The notes beneath the pieces are model-generated. The model worked only from the letters and a program-made list of their open reading frames with translations. It had not been told where the DNA came from and did no database searches. Shown here piece by piece: positions 34,877-44,396 of a stretch of DNA of 64,000 bases. The stretch comes from Sorangium cellulosum So0157-2 (lineage in GTDB: Bacteria > Myxococcota_A > Polyangia > Polyangiales > Polyangiaceae). Every line of letters starts with the position of its first letter. The first letter of the stretch is position 1. A program made the position numbers and the translations under genes. The stretch lies in the NCBI RefSeq assembly GCF_000418325.1, contig NC_021658.1, positions 10,616,001 through 10,680,000 of the forward strand, read 5' to 3'.

Positions 34877-35935
34877 TCAGATCAGAGTGAGTCGCAATCG
34901 CCGAATGTGAGGAAAGACGCCGTTACGACTAATTCGCAAGAAGTTCATCCCGCTCCTGACACTCACCGTGCCAACCGTGCCCCACTTTTGATTCGCGAGA
35001 AACCAGCCGCCGGTGGTCGCCGCCAGAGCGTTGGCATTGACAACAGTGTCATTACAGGACACCTGTACCGGCCGACTTTGAGCAGCCGCGTACATCACCT
35101 CCAGCTTGTAGCTAGCGGTCGGCACGCTAGTAAAGCGGGTGGAGAACTGATACTCGACCATGTTCGGTTGCGGTCCATAAGGCGGAGCATTATGAATCAC
35201 ATCTTCGCCATAGGGGAGCCCGCCAATCTCGACATTCAAGCTCGTGGTAAAGCTGAACGCATCGATCTCGATCAGAGGCACGGGATGAATCTCTGAATCA
35301 GGGGGATACAAACGCACATTATGCGTCGGAGATCCCTTGTCCGTCCAAAGATCGAACACAGCCATCTTCGTGGGATCGATCACCTTTACCGTGACTGGTC
35401 GCGTACCGAATGGCAGCTCGCTGCCAATCCTGACGAACTCCGTTGGCTGAAGTTCCGGCACCGGATTCGCCAACCTAGCGTTCACCATGTCGGATCCCTG
35501 GACGACCGGCAGGCTCGGATCAGTCCCAATCGGGTTGTACTTGATGTATAGGACGACGATGCCGCTCTCAGCATCCATGGCGGCGTCGAACAACTGCACG
35601 CCCGGAGCGTCGCTCTTGATGCACTGAACATAGGCTTCGAGGATCTCCTTCGATGCCACCGATTCAAGCACCTTCAGATCGGATGCACCGAAGTAACTGC
35701 CCGCGTACTTCCCTGCGATGGTCTGCTTCCACGCCTCGAACTGGCTATCGTCAAAAGACCCGCCAACAAAGAAGTCTCCAATAGGCAGCCCCACGCCCGC
35801 CGACGCATTTGATCGGGCCTCACTGGTGGACTGGCTGTACCACCACTTCTCCCAGGCTGCCCTGACTTCCACGTTCGACTCGATGATTTTGGTATTGAAG
35901 ACTCCTCCGGCGAGGATGGGCGAACATCGATCCAT
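34877..35935 (-). CDS. Hypothetical protein with CBM6/35-like C-terminal domain, 352 aa
   Basis: The ATG at 35935 is preferred since AAGGAG lies 6 nt upstream; the frame extends to 35983. No signal peptide is evident. The N-terminal half starts MDRCSPILAGGVFNTK and includes AAWEKWWYSQSTSEARSNAS and VASKEILEAYVQCIKSD; I do not recognise it. The last ~110 residues look like a carbohydrate-binding beta-sandwich: SYKLEVMYAAAQSRPVQVS, ALAATTGGWFLANQKWGTVG, VRSGMNFLRISRNGVFPHIR. AT-rich composition suggests transfer. It stands alone just outside the putative island. Confidence 0.7.
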   Translation of the reverse strand: MDRCSPILAGGVFNTKIIESNVEVRAAWEKWWYSQSTSEARSNASAGVGLPIGDFFVGGSFDDSQFEAWKQTIAGKYAGSYFGASDLKVLESVASKEILEAYVQCIKSDAPGVQLFDAAMDAESGIVVLYIKYNPIGTDPSLPVVQGSDMVNARLANPVPELQPTEFVRIGSELPFGTRPVTVKVIDPTKMAVFDLWTDKGSPTHNVRLYPPDSEIHPVPLIEIDAFSFTTSLNVEIGGLPYGEDVIHNAPPYGPQPNMVEYQFSTRFTSVPTASYKLEVMYAAAQSRPVQVSCNDTVVNANALAATTGGWFLANQKWGTVGTVSVRSGMNFLRISRNGVFPHIRRLRLTLI

Positions 35936-36000
35936 GAGCATCTCCTTGTGCGTAATAGGCCTACCTGGTGACGCAGGGCACATGATTGTGTAGCCCGCAA

Positions 36001-36388
36001 TATTTGTTACAGAACGAGTTTCTGTTGGAGCAGCGTCTCTCGCGCAGTACGCAAGGCTTGCGCCCCCTTCAGCGGTTCCGGCCTACCCGCCGAACCTATC
36101 AGTCGATTGGTCAACCGAAGCCGCCGGATCAGGTCTATCTAGCTCGTCGCCTTTTGTGACCTCCCCTGCAGAGAGTCTCACGGATCGGCTCTGCGCCGCA
36201 AGGACCCAGTGCTGTCCAGCGCCATCGGGCAGATCCGTCTTACTCCGGCGGCAGTCGCCGCCTTCCCGGGGGTCGGGGCGCCTGGATGGACACGCCGGAT
36301 GCACAGCCGGAGGTGTCGCGCTGCGTCGTGCCTGGGTGACACGGCGCGGCCGCCTCATCGGGACGTCGACGGACACAATCCGGTCCGC
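36001..36388. other. Intergenic region between the CBM-like gene and the recombinase remnant
   Basis: No gene is seen. Open frames across it are compositional. Confidence 0.4.
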
Positions 36389-36710
36389 TCACAACCTCAG
36401 ACCGACGGGGCCGTTGAGGGGGCTGCGGACGGCCAGGTCGCCGCGGTTCATCATGTGGGTGAGCATCATCGTCGTGCTCACGTCGCGGTGGCCGAGGAGT
36501 TCCTGGATAGTGCGGATGTCGTAGCGGGTTTCCAGCAGGTGCGTGGCGAAGGAGTGACGCAGGGTGTGGCAGCTCGCGCGCCTCGATAGACCGGCGGCGA
36601 GGACGGCCTCTCGCACCGCGCGCAGGAGCACCGTCTTGTGCAGACGATGCCGCCGGAGCTGACCTGTCTTCCTGTCGCGATAGGGTCGCATCGCGGGAAA
36701 TGCGTATTCC
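36389..36710 (-). pseudogene. C-terminal half of an integron-type tyrosine recombinase
   Basis: About 106 residues match the catalytic C-domain of IntI/XerC-like tyrosine recombinases: RPYRDRKTGQLRRHRLHK, CHTLRHSFATHLLE (HxLRH box), YDIRTIQELLGHRDVSTTMM with the second His, and a tail ending RSPLNG. Normal active-site order is R...K...HxxR...H/W...Y; in the last box, where IntI has Y-T-H, this copy reads MMLTHMM, so the nucleophilic Tyr looks lost. Upstream residues in the same frame are unrelated, so the N-terminal half is missing. It is a decayed gene. Confidence 0.75.
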
Positions 36711-37379
36711 GGGCCCGCCGACGCGGCCCAGCAGGTCCGCGGCGGAAACCTGCCCCCGTCTGACGCCACGCAACGTAGCCGCTCCGCAGAGCGCGTTCTG
36801 AAGCGTGCTTGTGGAAGGCGGCCACGTGCGTAGAGTCGCGGTGCGATGACGAGGCGACGGAGCGGGGAGCAGGGAGTGGAAGTCCCGAGCCTGACGACGG
36901 CGGTGCTGAAGCTGTCCGCGCCGCATGTCGCGTGGCAAGGCCGCGAGGACGCCCCCGCCCGCGCGAAGGGGCGCCCGCGTGGCGCGGCCGGGCAGGAGGG
37001 GCGCGCGGGAGCAGCCGAGATCGCAGGCGTGCCGCGCCGCAAGAGCGCCGTCCAGCCGTCCGCGGAGGAGGAAGGACGGCCGCCGACCCGAGGCGCGGAC
37101 AAGCAGCGCCGAAGCGAAGCGACCCGAAGGCGCCCCGCCAGGACGAGCTCGTGTTGACGCGCAGGCTGGCTGATGGCCCGTCGAGCAGGCTCATTGATGG
37201 CTATCGAGGGGGGGGCTCGGTTGCGGTCAAGGAGCGCGACGGCCATCCCTCGGGTGTGCGCCGCAGGCCGCCGCAGGATGGCCATTATCGTCTTGGACGT
37301 CGGCGCCGGTGCCGGCGAGGGGTTCCTGCGCCGGCGCCGAGCTGGTCCCGTCGTCGCGGTCGGCGTCAGCTGCCGTCCG
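36711..37379. other. Low-complexity region without a supported gene
   Basis: GC-rich sequence with only compositional open frames. A ~60-bp sequence at 37152-37205 beginning GTGTTGACGCGCAGGCTGGC recurs with differences at 45944-45998. Confidence 0.45.
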
Positions 37380-37729
37380 TCCCCAGGTCGCCGACGATGC
37401 GCGCGCCATACCGGGCATACCCAGATGCTTTCAACTGGCTACCGGGCTCTGGCTGCAAACCCGCACGAGGCGGGGCATACTTCCGTACAGAGGGTTCTAA
37501 CACCGACTTCGATTTGCCTGGACGACGGTCCATGCGGCTCTCACCTTGGCACCTGTGGTCACCGGCCTCGGTCGCCGAAGCTTCCTTCGCCGGCTGTTTA
37601 CGCCGCTCGGCTGTTGCAGGCCCCCGTTCCAGTCTCCGGGGACGTTCGCGGCGCCCTTCTTTACCCAGCTCGACCTGGGCGAGGGGGACCCCTTGCGGTC
37701 CCCGGTCTTGGCAGCGCCTCACGGCGCAC
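37380..37729 (-). mobile_element. Possible group II intron 5' fragment
   Basis: The transposon ATPase frame is colinear up to LHILLN and then breaks at GTGCGCCGTGAGGCGC, which fits the group II intron 5' consensus GUGYG. The following sequence has stem-like GGGGACC/GGTCCCC and a CACAGGTGCCAAGG segment similar in style to intron domain I. No reverse transcriptase or domain V/VI is found downstream; the intron would be truncated. The right boundary is uncertain. Confidence 0.45.
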
Positions 37730-38176
37730 ATTAAGCAGTATGTGGAGATGATCGAGCGTGTCTTGGTGGAGCAGGTGCGCTTCGTCGAGCAGGAAGACCG
37801 GATGGATGCGCTCGCGGCCGAGGGTCTCGACGTGCGCGCTGACAGCATAGAAGACGGCCGCCGCGGTCGCGGCGGGGTTGAGGCCGAGCGCGTGGCAGAG
37901 CTGGCGATAGAAGTCGCGGCGGCCGAGCGTGGCGTTGTGGCAGTAGGTCAGCCGGAAACCTGCCTGCGGCAACCGATGACGCACGGCCCGCAGCACACAC
38001 GTCTTGCCGGCACCGGGCTCGCCGACGAGCAGCACTTGCGCGTGCTCGTGCACGGCCTCGCATACCTCCTCGACGACCTGCTCCTTGGAGGGCGGCAGCC
38101 AGAGGTCGCCGTCCTGGACCTCCTTGGAGAAAGGCACCGCAGACAGGGTGAAGAAGCGGACGTAGGACTCGCTCAC
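37730..38176 (-). pseudogene. ExeA/TniB-like transposition ATPase, truncated
   Basis: The GTG at 38176 overlaps the transposase stop (GTGA). The chain reads VSESYVRFFTLSAVPFSKEV, then the Walker A motif VGEPGAGKTCVLRAVRHRL near residues 45-60 and Walker B-like VFLLDEAHLL near 122-131. These are the hallmarks of AAA ATPases that partner DDE transposases in IS21/Tn5053-like elements. Family proteins have about 250-280 residues; here homology stops after ~149, at the putative intron junction, and a nonsense tail of about 20 residues follows to a stop at 37661. Confidence 0.8.
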
Positions 38177-39532
38177 GCCGCGCCTCCGCCCGTGCTTGTG
38201 TCGTCGCCGCCGCCGCTTGAGGAGCGGCCGAGCGTCCGCGCGGGATTGAAGTCCACCGGGCGGGTCGGCTTGTCCGCCGCAGCGCCGCCGCACGTCAGCC
38301 GCCTGCGCCGCGCGTTGCTCTGCGGATCGACCGGATGCAGCACAAGGCGCTTGCCCTCGTGCTCGACCCACGGCGGCTCGCCGGACGCGACGAAGCATCG
38401 GGCGACCGAGACGACCTGGCCAGCGAGGTAGCCCTGATCGAGCTGCCAGGCGACGCCGTCCACGGAGACGATGTTGTCGGTCGAGACGCGGCGCCGGGTG
38501 CGCTCGGTGAGCGCGACGCGCAGCGCCTTCTCGTCCACTGCCCCCTCTCCGGCGGGGCGGGCCGCGTACACCCTGGCCCGGCGTCTTGCCGAGCAGGCCC
38601 GCGTGCGGCGCCGGGTGATAGCGCCGGTCGAGGAAGGCGCGGAGCGTCGTGTTGATGTCCACGAGCGAGGCCACGGCGCCGAGGTAATTGAGGCATCCTT
38701 CGCGCAGCGTGCGCCAGAAACGCTCCATCTTGCCGCGCGCCTCTGGGTCGTAGGGCTTTGCATGCAGCAGCGTGATGCCGAGCCTCGCGCACGCAGTCTT
38801 GAGGACTTCGCCGCGATAGGTGGAGCCGTTATCGAGGTAGAGCGCGTCCGGCTTGCCGTGCCGGCGCAGGGCGTCGACGGTCATGCCGAGCATGTCGACC
38901 TCCTTCTCGGTGGTGTGCGCCTCGAGGGCGACGACATAGCGAGAGGCGTCGTCGAGCAGCCCATGGATGCGGATCGGCATCGCTTTGCCGCCGACGGTGC
39001 AGCCCGTCACGTGGCAGACGTCGCCGTGCCAGAGCGCGCCGGGGCGCTCGGCTTGCCAGCGCAGCCGCGTCTTCGGCTCGCCCTCGGCGCGCGCGGCGCG
39101 GCGGCGAAGGCCGTACGCCGCGTACAGTCGCCGCACGGTGGGCCCGGAGACCTTGCCCGCTTCGAGCCGCCCCTCGTCGACGAGCGTCTTGAGGATGAGC
39201 GGCACCGAGGCGTCGGGATGCTCGCGCCGGATGTCGAGCAGCAGCGAGCGCAGCTCCTCCGAGAGCTCCTGCGCGAAGCCCCGATCGCTGCGTGGCCGCG
39301 GGCGCAAGCCATCGAGGCCAGCGGTGCGATACGCATACAGCCAGCGCTCGAGCGTGGGGACCGAGTAGGTGCGCGTGCTGTGCGCGCCCGGCGGTCGAAA
39401 CCGCTGCTCGCTCAAGGCGCGCAGCTCGGCGGCGAGCTGGCCGTGGGTGAGCACGCGGTGCATCAGAGGGCCGATGACCGTGGCGCGATAGATCGCGACG
39501 GTCTCGGCGTGGTCGGTGGGGCCGAGGGCCAT
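38173..39532 (-). pseudogene. Mu-like/IS481-type DDE transposase, frameshifted
   Basis: The N-terminal frame (start 39532) has a helix-turn-helix region (YSVPTLERWLYAYRTAGLDGL) and an rve-type core: GALWHGDVCHVTG with the first Asp, YLDNGSTYRG with the second, and PYDPEARGKMERFWRTLREG with the Glu. Near 38570-38574 the frame breaks; the neighbouring frame continues with VYAARPAGEGAVDEKALRVAL and STDNIVSVDGVAWQLDQGY to the stop at 38173. One extra base in the CCC/GGG run explains it. A sequencing error or a programmed shift cannot be excluded. The ATPase gene is coupled downstream. Confidence 0.8.
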
Positions 39533-39650
39533 TCCAAGGGTCCTTTCTGCGCCTCGTCGGCGCGCGGTCCTTGTCCGGGATCGGCGGCGTTTTCGGCAGG
39601 GATCCTCTCAGGTGGGCGCTACGATTCGAGCTCCGAAGGGGTAGAGGCCC

Positions 39651-40328
39651 TCACGCCGCGTGCGCGGCGCCGAAGAAGGCGCGGTGCTCGATCGGCAGCG
39701 GCCGGGTCGTCGGATCCGCGCTCGCCGCGAGCGATGCCGCGGCGCTCGCCGCGCTCTGGCGAAGCGACGCGGACGGGCCTGGGTCGGGGGCTTGAGCGAA
39801 CAGACGTCGCTGCGCGACATCGCGCGCCCATCGGCGCAGCGTGGCCCAGCCGCTGACGGCGCTGTCGCCGAGGATCTTCGCCGGGCCCACGCGCCGTCGG
39901 ACCTCGGCCGCCGTCGCGAGCGCGATACCCCAGAGCGCGAGGGCCAAGCCGATCGCGGCGGCGCTGTACATGCGAACGCCGAGCACGCCGCGAGGGACGA
40001 CGAGCAGTACGGCCTCGCAACAGAGGCAGCGGTAGCGGCGGCCGAGCACCGAGATCTGCTCGGGCGGTCGGTCCGGGCTGGTGGGGCCCCAGACCTGCCG
40101 CTCGCGCGTGCCGTGGCCCTGGAGCTGGATGGCGCCGCCCAGCGGGCAGCTCGCGGTGCCGCAGGCCGGGCAGCGAGCCGGGCGCGCTTCGACGACCGAG
40201 GGGGGTTGCTGCTGCCAGCGCTTGATGTCGATGGCGCTCTGGATAACACTGCGACCGCTTCGATTCCTGGGCAAGAGAACCGGAGCACGACGAGGAGACT
40301 GTCGGCCAAGATCAGGTCTCCTCGTCAC
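39651..40328 (-). CDS. DUF6431-type transposon-associated protein
   Basis: About 225 residues from a GTG at 40328; the true start is uncertain because the first ~28 codons overlap an inverted repeat. From about residue 28 the sequence is typical of transposon-linked DUF6431 proteins: SVIQSAIDIKRWQQQPPSVV, PARCPACGTASCPLG with a zinc-like Cys pair, LQGHGTRERQVWGP, and RRYRCLCCEAVLLVVPRG with a second Cys pair. It is upstream of the DDE transposase and ATPase on the same strand and completes a three-gene element. Probably a DNA-binding accessory protein. Confidence 0.65.
   Translation of the reverse strand: MTRRPDLGRQSPRRAPVLLPRNRSGRSVIQSAIDIKRWQQQPPSVVEARPARCPACGTASCPLGGAIQLQGHGTRERQVWGPTSPDRPPEQISVLGRRYRCLCCEAVLLVVPRGVLGVRMYSAAAIGLALALWGIALATAAEVRRRVGPAKILGDSAVSGWATLRRWARDVAQRRLFAQAPDPGPSASLRQSAASAAASLAASADPTTRPLPIEHRAFFGAAHAA
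40289..40326. repeat. Perfect 11-bp inverted repeat at the DUF6431 gene start
   Basis: GACGAGGAGAC (40289-40299) and GTCTCCTCGTC (40316-40326) are perfect complements with a 16-nt loop. It may be an operator or a transposase-related site. Confidence 0.6.
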
Positions 40329-40411
40329 CTATTTTGTGGCCGGCACCGCGCCGCTGCTCCGCTCCTCGGGTGGACCTACCCCGTCGTGAGGCGTGCGTGG
40401 GAGCAACGATG

Positions 40412-40531
40412 GGTGGGAATTTTTGATGAGTGAACGGAAGGGGTTACGACCAGGTGCTGATGGCACCCTGGGGGCCGACGCGACCGTGCTCAGGAGGACT
40501 GGTGTGAGAATTTTCGGTGGCTGAACGGAAA
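40412..40531. repeat. Two ~28-bp direct repeats, probable transposon end sites
   Basis: GTGGGAATTTTTGATGAGTG followed by AACGGAAG (40412-40439) and GTGAGAATTTTCGGTGGCTG followed by AACGGAAA (40502-40529) are related direct repeats spaced 90 bp apart. Such spaced repeats are typical transposase binding sites at the ends of Tn7/Tn5053-like elements. Confidence 0.6.
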
Positions 40532-40833
40532 GCGCGACGCCCGGCTCTCGGGGCTGAGTCTCCCCGGTGCGTGCGCCGAGCGAGCACTCTCCATGATGGC
40601 GAGTTGCGTTGGGAAGAACGCCTCGCCATCAACCAGCATGCTCGATGAGAGGGGCTGCGGCATAAATGGGAGTGCGCGATAATAGCTCGACGGTGACCGG
40701 GCGAAGCGACAACAGCACCAGCTCGACGAGCCGACGCACCTCGGCACGGACGCGGAAAGGACGCGCGCCTGGCCCGGCCGCTCCGGACGCGACGAGCGCT
40801 GTGGGCACGACGAAAGCGGGCGACGCCGCGCGA

Positions 40834-42856
40834 TCAGCGGTCGCGGAAGGCGAGCCGCGAGCCGGTGATCCGAGCCAGGTCCAGGTACTTGAGCCGCCCC
40901 TCGGCGATGAGGCGTTGTCGCGTCGCGACCCAGTTCTTGGGACTCAGGTCGAGGATGCGACTGAGCGGATAGCTCGGAGCCACGGTCAGGATCTCCTGCA
41001 AGTACAGCTCGGGGTCGAGCCCGTGCATCTGGCACGTAGCGATGAGCGACGTGATGGCACACGCCCGGACAGCATGCTCGTCGCTGCCGTGGAACAGCCA
41101 GTTGCGCCGTCCCTTGACGACGCGGCGCAGAGCCCTCTCGCTGGCATTGTTGTGGATGGGGATCTCCCCGTTGGAGAGGAACTCGCAGAGCGCCGCCCTC
41201 TGGTTGTGCAAATAGACCAGCCCCTCGCGCAACGGCGAATGCTCCGGGACGACCTGCCGCTGCGCCTCGACCCAGGCGAAGAGCTTCTCGATCAGCGGTG
41301 CGGACTCGCGCTGCCGGATCGCGAGGCGCTCGTCCGGGCTGCACAGGGCACATCCCTCCTCGACGCGGAAGAGCGCCTGGATGGCCTGGAGCGCGAACGC
41401 CGCCTCCTTGCCCGCCCCGGCCTTGAACGCCTTGAAGAAGCGCCTTCGTGCATGGCTCCAGCAGCCGGCCTCGCGCGCCTTGCCCGGCCCGAACAGCACG
41501 TTGTGGTTGGCCGAGGCATCGGCGACGAGCGTCCCCTGGTAGCCGCCGAAGAGCTTCGCGACGGTGGGGCCGTCGTACGTCGGTGTATAGCGGAACAGCA
41601 CGCCATCGCCCGGCGCGACCAGGACGAAGACATGCCCATAGCGGTGCTTGTCCTTGGCCCGGATGGCGGTGCCCGTCGCATCCATGGCGAACCACGACCT
41701 CGAGAGCGCATCGCTCCACATGGCATCGGCGATGCGCATCGCGATGCCACCACACTCGTACTGCCAGCGTGTCATGTTGCCGCGGCCGATGCGGAAGCCG
41801 TGGCGCTCCGACTCCGCCTCTTGCCGGTAGTAGGGCGTGTGGTAGTCGAGCTTGTGGACGAACAGGTGGGCCAAGAGGCTCGGATCGGCAAGGCACCTGT
41901 CGATCGGGCGCTCCGGCAGCGAGGCGACCTTCACCGGTCCGCCGCTGTCCTCCGCAGCGTCCGGCTCGGGCGTGTAGCGTACGAGGACGCCGTCGACGAA
42001 GGGGCTTTGCTTGAAGCCCGTGTCCGCGGGGATCCCCAAGAGCTCGTGCTCGCGCACGACGAGGGGCTCGTCGAGCTCGCGCGTGAAGGCTGGTCGACCG
42101 GCTGGCAAAGCCGCAGGCTCCTCGCCCGCTCCGCGGCTCGCCGCCGGTGCTTCCACCTTGGCCACGTACTTGGGGCGACGCCAGATGATTTCCACGGGGC
42201 CGCCGCGCCGGTGGCCGATCACCGAGCTGTCTTCGGCGCCCACACGCTCGAAGCGCTCGATGCCTTTGAGCAGCACCTCCGGCGGCAGCGACTCGATGAC
42301 CACCCGCGGGATGACACCGATGCGACGGCCCGTGCTCGTGGCGCTTGGCTCGCTTGCCACCCCCGGGATCGGAGCCGGAGGAGGAGTCTGCTGTCCCCGC
42401 GCGCTCCGGCGGGCTGCTGACCTGGCCCGCGTCTGCTTCGGGCGAGGCGTCGAGGCTCTCGGCCTGCGGTGCAGCCGGAGCCGGACAGGCATCGGGCTCG
42501 CCGGCCAGCGAAAGCCGCAGTTGGTCAGGCGAGACCTGCTCGGAGACATGGCGCCGGAACCCGATCTCCAAGGTCCGGATCGTCTGCTGCAGCTGCTGAT
42601 TGTACGCCTTGAGCGACTCGACGGAGCGAGCGAGCTCTTGCGCCTGCTGCGCCGCCGTCGAGAGCTCGGCCAGCCTCGCCTCGAGCTCCTGCACCCGCCG
42701 GAGAAGCGTGTCGACCACCGACGCGGGATCGGCGGGGCTCCCCTGTCCTTGTCCCCTGGCCTGGACATAGCCGAGCACCAGCGCCGCGCCGTCAAGGCGC
42801 TCTGTCTCCGCCGACTGCGGCAGCTTGGTCTCACCCGGTCGTGTCGTCGAGGTCAA
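40834..42856 (-). pseudogene. tnpC: IS66 family transposase TnpC, frameshifted
   Basis: The N-terminal part (from the ATG at 42856) contains the IS66 coiled coil: VDTLLRRVQELEARLAELST, LARSVESLKAYNQQLQQTIR. Near 42325-42332 the frame breaks after KRAKRHEHG; the +1 frame continues with GRRIGVIPRVVIESLPPEVL, RPKYVAKVE, and the catalytic core (FAMDATGTAIRAK, LVADASANHNVLF, CWSHARRRFFKA, and the C-terminal PIHNNASERALRR) to the stop at 40834. Downstream residues are otherwise intact. The frame change makes this copy inactive unless it is translated by frameshifting. Confidence 0.85.
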
Positions 42857-43092
42857 GGCGCGTCATGGATGCCCCCTCCGCTGGCCCTTGGCAAGTACCT
42901 AATACAGACAACCCTTCGCTGGTTTAGATGAGAATCTGCCGCCGAAGACGGGAATGCAGAGCGGCCATGATGCGCCACGGGCGCCGCGCTCTCGCGAGGT
43001 CTCCGGGACGATGCAGCTCGCGCCCTGCTCCATCTCCGCATCGGGCTGCGCTGGCGCCGGCGGCGCGGTGAACGAGCGCCGGCGCAGACGCC
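42857..43092. other. Unusual 236-bp gap between IS66 tnpB and tnpC
   Basis: tnpB and tnpC usually nearly abut in IS66 elements. No gene is seen in this gap. It may be an insertion remnant. Confidence 0.5.
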
Positions 43093-43437
43093 TCAGTGGA
43101 CCACCCGGCGGCGGCTTGCCAGCTCTTCCACGGGTAGACCGGCGAGCAGTTGCGCGAAGTCTTGTGCTGACAGCTCGATACACTTGCCGTCGGCCTCGGT
43201 GAACGAGGGCAGAGCAAACGCACCCTTTGAAAGACGCTTGTACAGGATTGTATACCCGTTGCGGTCCCACCAAAGTGCCTTCAGCCGGTTGCGCCTCCTG
43301 TTGAGGAACAAGAACAGCGTGCCGCTGGCCGGGTCCAGGCACAGCACCTGCCGGGTGATCGCGGCGAGCCGGTCGAACGCACCACGCAAGTCCACTGGAC
43401 CGACCGCCAGATAGACGGCTATCGTCGCGGGGGTCAC
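43093..43437 (-). CDS. tnpB: IS66 accessory protein TnpB (Orf2)
   Basis: The GTG at 43437 overlaps the tnpA stop (GTGA), a typical IS66 coupling. The 114 residues follow the family closely: AVYLAVGPVDLRGAFDRLAA, LDPASGTLFLFLNRRRNRLK, ALWWDRNGYTILYKRL and a C-terminal LLAGLPVEEL. TnpB is required for efficient IS66 transposition, with an unknown biochemical role. Intact here. Confidence 0.93.
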   Translation of the reverse strand: MTPATIAVYLAVGPVDLRGAFDRLAAITRQVLCLDPASGTLFLFLNRRRNRLKALWWDRNGYTILYKRLSKGAFALPSFTEADGKCIELSAQDFAQLLAGLPVEELASRRRVVH

Positions 43438-43847
43438 TGCCGCCTCCGCAACGCTTCGATCGCTTCCACGAGGTCGCGCGCGCCGATACCACATACCTGC
43501 ATCCGCGTCCCATCGGTAAATGCGACGTTGAGCCGCAAAGGCGGCGCCTCTCGGCGCTCCGGGCGCACCACGACGGGCAGGAACGGAACATCCTGAGCCG
43601 CCTTGGTGGCTCTTGGCAACGCCCCCTCGTCTGCGCGCTCACCGCCAGCCACCCACCGGTCGGCAGTCATCTTGTGGACACCGAGCTCCGTGGCGATCTC
43701 GGTCGGCGTCGCCCCCGCGCGGGAACGCTCCTTGGCGTACGCCTCGGCTCGCTCCCGCAGCTCGCTCGGGAACTTCCCACGGCTCTTCTGCTCTCGATAC
43801 CTCGACAGCTCTGCACGCAGCTGCACCAGCTCCCTGCTTCCTGGCAT
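43434..43847 (-). CDS. tnpA: IS66 accessory protein TnpA
   Basis: The ATG at 43847 has AGGAG 8 nt upstream. The 137-residue protein has an N-terminal coil with MPGSRELVQLRAELSRYREQ, a helix-turn-helix (GATPTEIATELGVHKMTADRW), and a C-terminal part with LRLNVAFTDGTRMQVCGIGA. This is the usual IS66 TnpA organisation, and it is followed directly by tnpB. It lies only about 110 bp from the inverted ssrA-like core at 43957. Confidence 0.85.
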   Translation of the reverse strand: MPGSRELVQLRAELSRYREQKSRGKFPSELRERAEAYAKERSRAGATPTEIATELGVHKMTADRWVAGGERADEGALPRATKAAQDVPFLPVVVRPERREAPPLRLNVAFTDGTRMQVCGIGARDLVEAIEALRRRQ

Positions 43848-43952
43848 CGCTCGCTCCTCTTCGCTCGGCGAGGGCACGGCCCTCATCGGACGTCGCGTAG
43901 CGTGCAACCGAATCTGGCCAGGGAAAAGACGCGGTCTGCGGAGCGGCTACAC

Positions 43953-44144
43953 TTCTTGGTGGAGGCGCCGGGAATCGAACCCGGAGCTGAATCTGCGGGG
44001 CGGATGCGCGAGAGATACGGCAGACGCCGCGTCGGACGCGTCGGAGCGGTGTCAAAGGCCATCGAGGGCCCGATTCCTCTCGTATACCCGAGTGCCCTCT
44101 CGTGGCGCCCCGTGCTCTGGCGTCGGGGCACACGGAGGTCACAC
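43953..44144 (-). repeat. 192-bp repeat ending in the ssrA 3' end (inverted copy 2)
   Basis: It is the reverse complement of 33871-34062 with few differences. The 28-bp ssrA core is at 43957-43984. The sequence beyond the core toward tnpA is not the ssrA terminator. The rest of the gap up to 44396 holds no supported gene. Confidence 0.8.
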
Positions 44145-44396
44145 GGCGTGGCGAAGCCGGCGGGCTACCTGTAACCAGGGCCGGAGCCGCCGGCCGATCC
44201 GCTGCGGACGTAGCGAGCCAGCGGGTGGACGAGATGCCGCCGAGCTCGCTGCTGCGCGCCCTGATCCATCGCCTCGACAGGTCGCGCCCGGCCAACATGA
44301 GCAAGGACCGCACGGACGTAATGTGGTCTGGGCCACCTGTTGACGCCGCCTCTCTGCTGGGAGATCAGACGCGCGCATCAGGAACGGGGAGAGGAT

